From Methanocorpusculum sp. (GTDB lineage Archaea; Halobacteriota; Methanomicrobia; Methanomicrobiales; Methanocorpusculaceae): a stretch of DNA of 6,833 nt. Location of the stretch: NCBI GenBank assembly GCA_029987315.1, contig DALTVZ010000159.1, forward strand, positions 1 to 6,833, read 5' to 3'. Under the pieces are notes generated by a model. It was not told where the DNA came from, searched no databases, and saw nothing but the letters and a program-made list of their open reading frames with translations. Below are positions 5,973-6,833 of this stretch, one piece after another (the first letter of the stretch is position 1; each line of letters starts with the position of its first letter). Both the position numbers and the translations under genes were made by a program.

Positions 5973-6554
5973 ATGAAAGAATTTAGCGAAGTTGTTGCTT
6001 TCCACGGTCACACCTGCGGAGGACTTGCTATGGGTTATAAGGCCTGTGAGCTTGCTATTGAAAAATTAGGACTCTCTTTTTCCGACGATGAAGAGGTCGT
6101 ATGCATCACGGAAACCAATTCTTGTACGGTCGACGCGATCCAATGCGTTCTTGGCTGCACGGCGGGAAAAGGAAATCTGTTTATCAATAATTGGGGAAAG
6201 AATGCCTTCTCGTTTTATCGGCGTGATAATGATACCTCGATCCGCGTGGTCGCTGATCCTGAGTGTATGCCGGCAGATCCTGAGATGGCTGAACTTCGCC
6301 CAAAGGTATTCTCCGGCGAGGCAACCCAAAAGGAGCATGACCGGTTCCACACCCTTTCTGATATGTGGATTGAGAAAATTCTCAAGACGCCGGCAGAGAA
6401 GATGTTCACCGTCAAGAAGGCGACCGAGCTTCTCCCAGGTCATGCACGAATCTATAATAATGTGATCTGCTCGGTCTGTGGCGAGCAGGTTGCCGAGGGA
6501 CTTGCCCCGATCATCGACGACAAACACGTCTGCATTCCCTGTTTGAGAAAATAA
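5973..6554 (+). CDS. FmdE-family protein (formylmethanofuran dehydrogenase subunit E-like)
   Basis: A 193-residue protein of family PF02663. Its N-terminal domain has the family motif FHGHTCGGLAMGYKA (10-24), with His11, His13 and Cys15 as probable metal ligands. ETNSCTVDAIQCVLGCTAGKGNL (47-69) follows, with Cys51, Cys58 and Cys62, and then INNWGKNAFSFYRR (71-84). The C-terminus is a zinc ribbon, CSVC (166-169) and CIPC (187-190). FmdE is named from the molybdenum formylmethanofuran dehydrogenase operon, where it is not a core catalytic subunit; stand-alone homologues are widespread, and a metal-handling role is a common guess. No fmd/fwd catalytic genes are seen here. The frame is open back to 5880, but that 31-residue extension lies over the promoter region, and the family motif starts 9 residues after the ATG at 5973, which also has a TATA box at the right distance. 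It is divergent from SBP2 with 122 bp between the start codons. Confidence 0.9.
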   Translation: MKEFSEVVAFHGHTCGGLAMGYKACELAIEKLGLSFSDDEEVVCITETNSCTVDAIQCVLGCTAGKGNLFINNWGKNAFSFYRRDNDTSIRVVADPECMPADPEMAELRPKVFSGEATQKEHDRFHTLSDMWIEKILKTPAEKMFTVKKATELLPGHARIYNNVICSVCGEQVAEGLAPIIDDKHVCIPCLRK

Positions 6555-6567
6555 GTAAGAAGATGAC

Positions 6568-6614
6568 CCGTGATCCAATCGCGGACTCGTTAATATAAAT
6601 CCATCTCTTTTTTT
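6568..6614 (+). terminator. Hairpin and T7 tract after the FmdE-family gene
   Basis: A 7-bp stem, CCGTGAT (6568-6574) and ATCGCGG (6578-6584), with one G-U pair and a CCA loop, sits 14 nt after the stop. T7 follows at 6608-6614 and T6 at 6624-6629. The distance from stem to T-run (23 nt) is longer than in a bacterial terminator, but T tracts alone suffice for many archaeal genes. Confidence 0.5.
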
Positions 6615-6649
6615 GTTAACTGGTTTTTTGATTGAGTGGGTGGATTTAT
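6595..6649. repeat. 9-bp perfect inverted repeat around the T-runs
   Basis: ATAAATCCA (6595-6603) and TGGATTTAT (6641-6649) are exact reverse complements separated by 37 bp that contain both T-runs. The element might fold into a stem in RNA or bind a protein. The composition is AT-rich, so chance is not excluded. Confidence 0.5.
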
Positions 6650-6776
6650 GAGAATAATTAACCGCGTTCGCCAATCTTCATCTGGCCCTCCGACTCGGTT
6701 TTATGGCTCTCGTTTGTTCGCAAGGTACCACTCATCACACGAAATACACGAAAACGTGACGAAAACACGAAAATAA
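6648..6776 (+). CDS. Speculative 42-residue ORF in the right-hand gap
   Basis: An ATG at 6648 begins a 42-codon frame ending at TAA (6774-6776). GGGTGG (6638-6643) is a passable ribosome site and TAATATAAA (6591-6599) a possible TATA box. The product starts MRIINRVRQSSSG and is basic and Arg/Ser-rich. Its C-terminal part (HEIHENVTKTRK) is simply the translation of the ACGAAA repeats. No family is recognised; most likely not a gene. Confidence 0.12.
   Translation: MRIINRVRQSSSGPPTRFYGSRLFARYHSSHEIHENVTKTRK
6739..6772 (+). repeat. Cluster of four ACGAAA hexamers
   Basis: ACGAAA occurs at 6739, 6748, 6759 and 6767, at steps of 9, 11 and 8 bp, three of the copies extended to CACGAAA. The unit is too short and irregular for a CRISPR array. 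It may be a degenerate simple repeat or a set of protein-binding sites ahead of a gene beyond the right edge. Confidence 0.6.
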
Positions 6777-6789
6777 AATAAATCAGATA

Positions 6790-6815
6790 GGGGAATAGAT
6801 GTAGTACCCTTCCCC
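6790..6815. repeat. GGGGAA/TTCCCC inverted repeat near the right edge
   Basis: GGGGAA (6790-6795) and TTCCCC (6810-6815) form a perfect 6-bp inverted repeat with a 14-bp spacer. It is GC-rich in an otherwise AT-rich stretch. It could be an operator or an RNA hairpin, but the neighbouring gene lies outside the window. Confidence 0.35.
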
Positions 6816-6833
6816 GTCTCGCAAGGCAAAGCC

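Noticed and set aside
6066..6674. Minus-strand 202-codon ORF
   Set aside because: Antisense to the FmdE-family gene and its terminator region; no recognisable domain.
6739..6772. CRISPR-like array
   Set aside because: Repeat units are only 6-7 bp with 2-5 bp between them; there are no spacers of CRISPR size and no cas genes.

Overview
The window looks like chromosomal DNA of a methanogenic archaeon, most likely a Methanomicrobiales-type euryarchaeon. Three things point there: an FmdE-family protein, promoters made of TATA-like boxes a short distance from start codons, and T-tract terminators. The genus cannot be fixed from the sequence alone; a Methanocorpusculum-like genome of moderate GC would fit, as an inference. 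I found no rRNA, tRNA, insertion sequence or CRISPR array.

Layout, left to right. Positions 1-780 (minus) hold a stand-alone protein with the catalytic fold of 2-oxoacid dehydrogenase E2 / chloramphenicol acetyltransferase; its C-terminus runs off the left edge. A 203-bp gap (781-983) follows, with one speculative 22-codon ORF on the plus strand. Positions 984-4540 (minus) form a compact operon read right to left: substrate-binding lipoprotein (SBP1), FecCD-type permease, ABC ATPase with a His-rich N-terminal tail, and a small TrmO/TsaA-family protein. Next, 4720-5850 (minus) holds a second substrate-binding lipoprotein (SBP2), 83% identical to SBP1, with its own promoter and terminator-like element. 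Divergent from it, 5973-6554 (plus) encodes an FmdE-family protein with a C-terminal zinc ribbon. The last 279 bp (6555-6833) look non-coding: a hairpin plus T-runs, a 9-bp inverted repeat, four ACGAAA hexamers and a GGGGAA/TTCCCC inverted repeat.

How the genes work together. The permease, ATPase and two lipoproteins make a type II (BtuCD/FecBCD-like) importer for a metal ion, metal chelate or oxyanion. Two binding proteins probably share one permease/ATPase and may differ in ligand, because their differences cluster in the N-terminal lobe. The divergent FmdE-family gene and the His-rich ATPase tail suggest a locus for metal acquisition and handling. The substrate is unknown: molybdate/tungstate (by the FmdE association and the MolBCA precedent) and a divalent metal or metal chelate (by the His tail) are the two main hypotheses.

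The most notable points are the His-rich ATPase tail, the recent SBP duplication with a perfectly identical 83-bp block, the similar AGTAT/ATACT elements near three promoters, and the Glu in place of the catalytic His in the E2-like protein.
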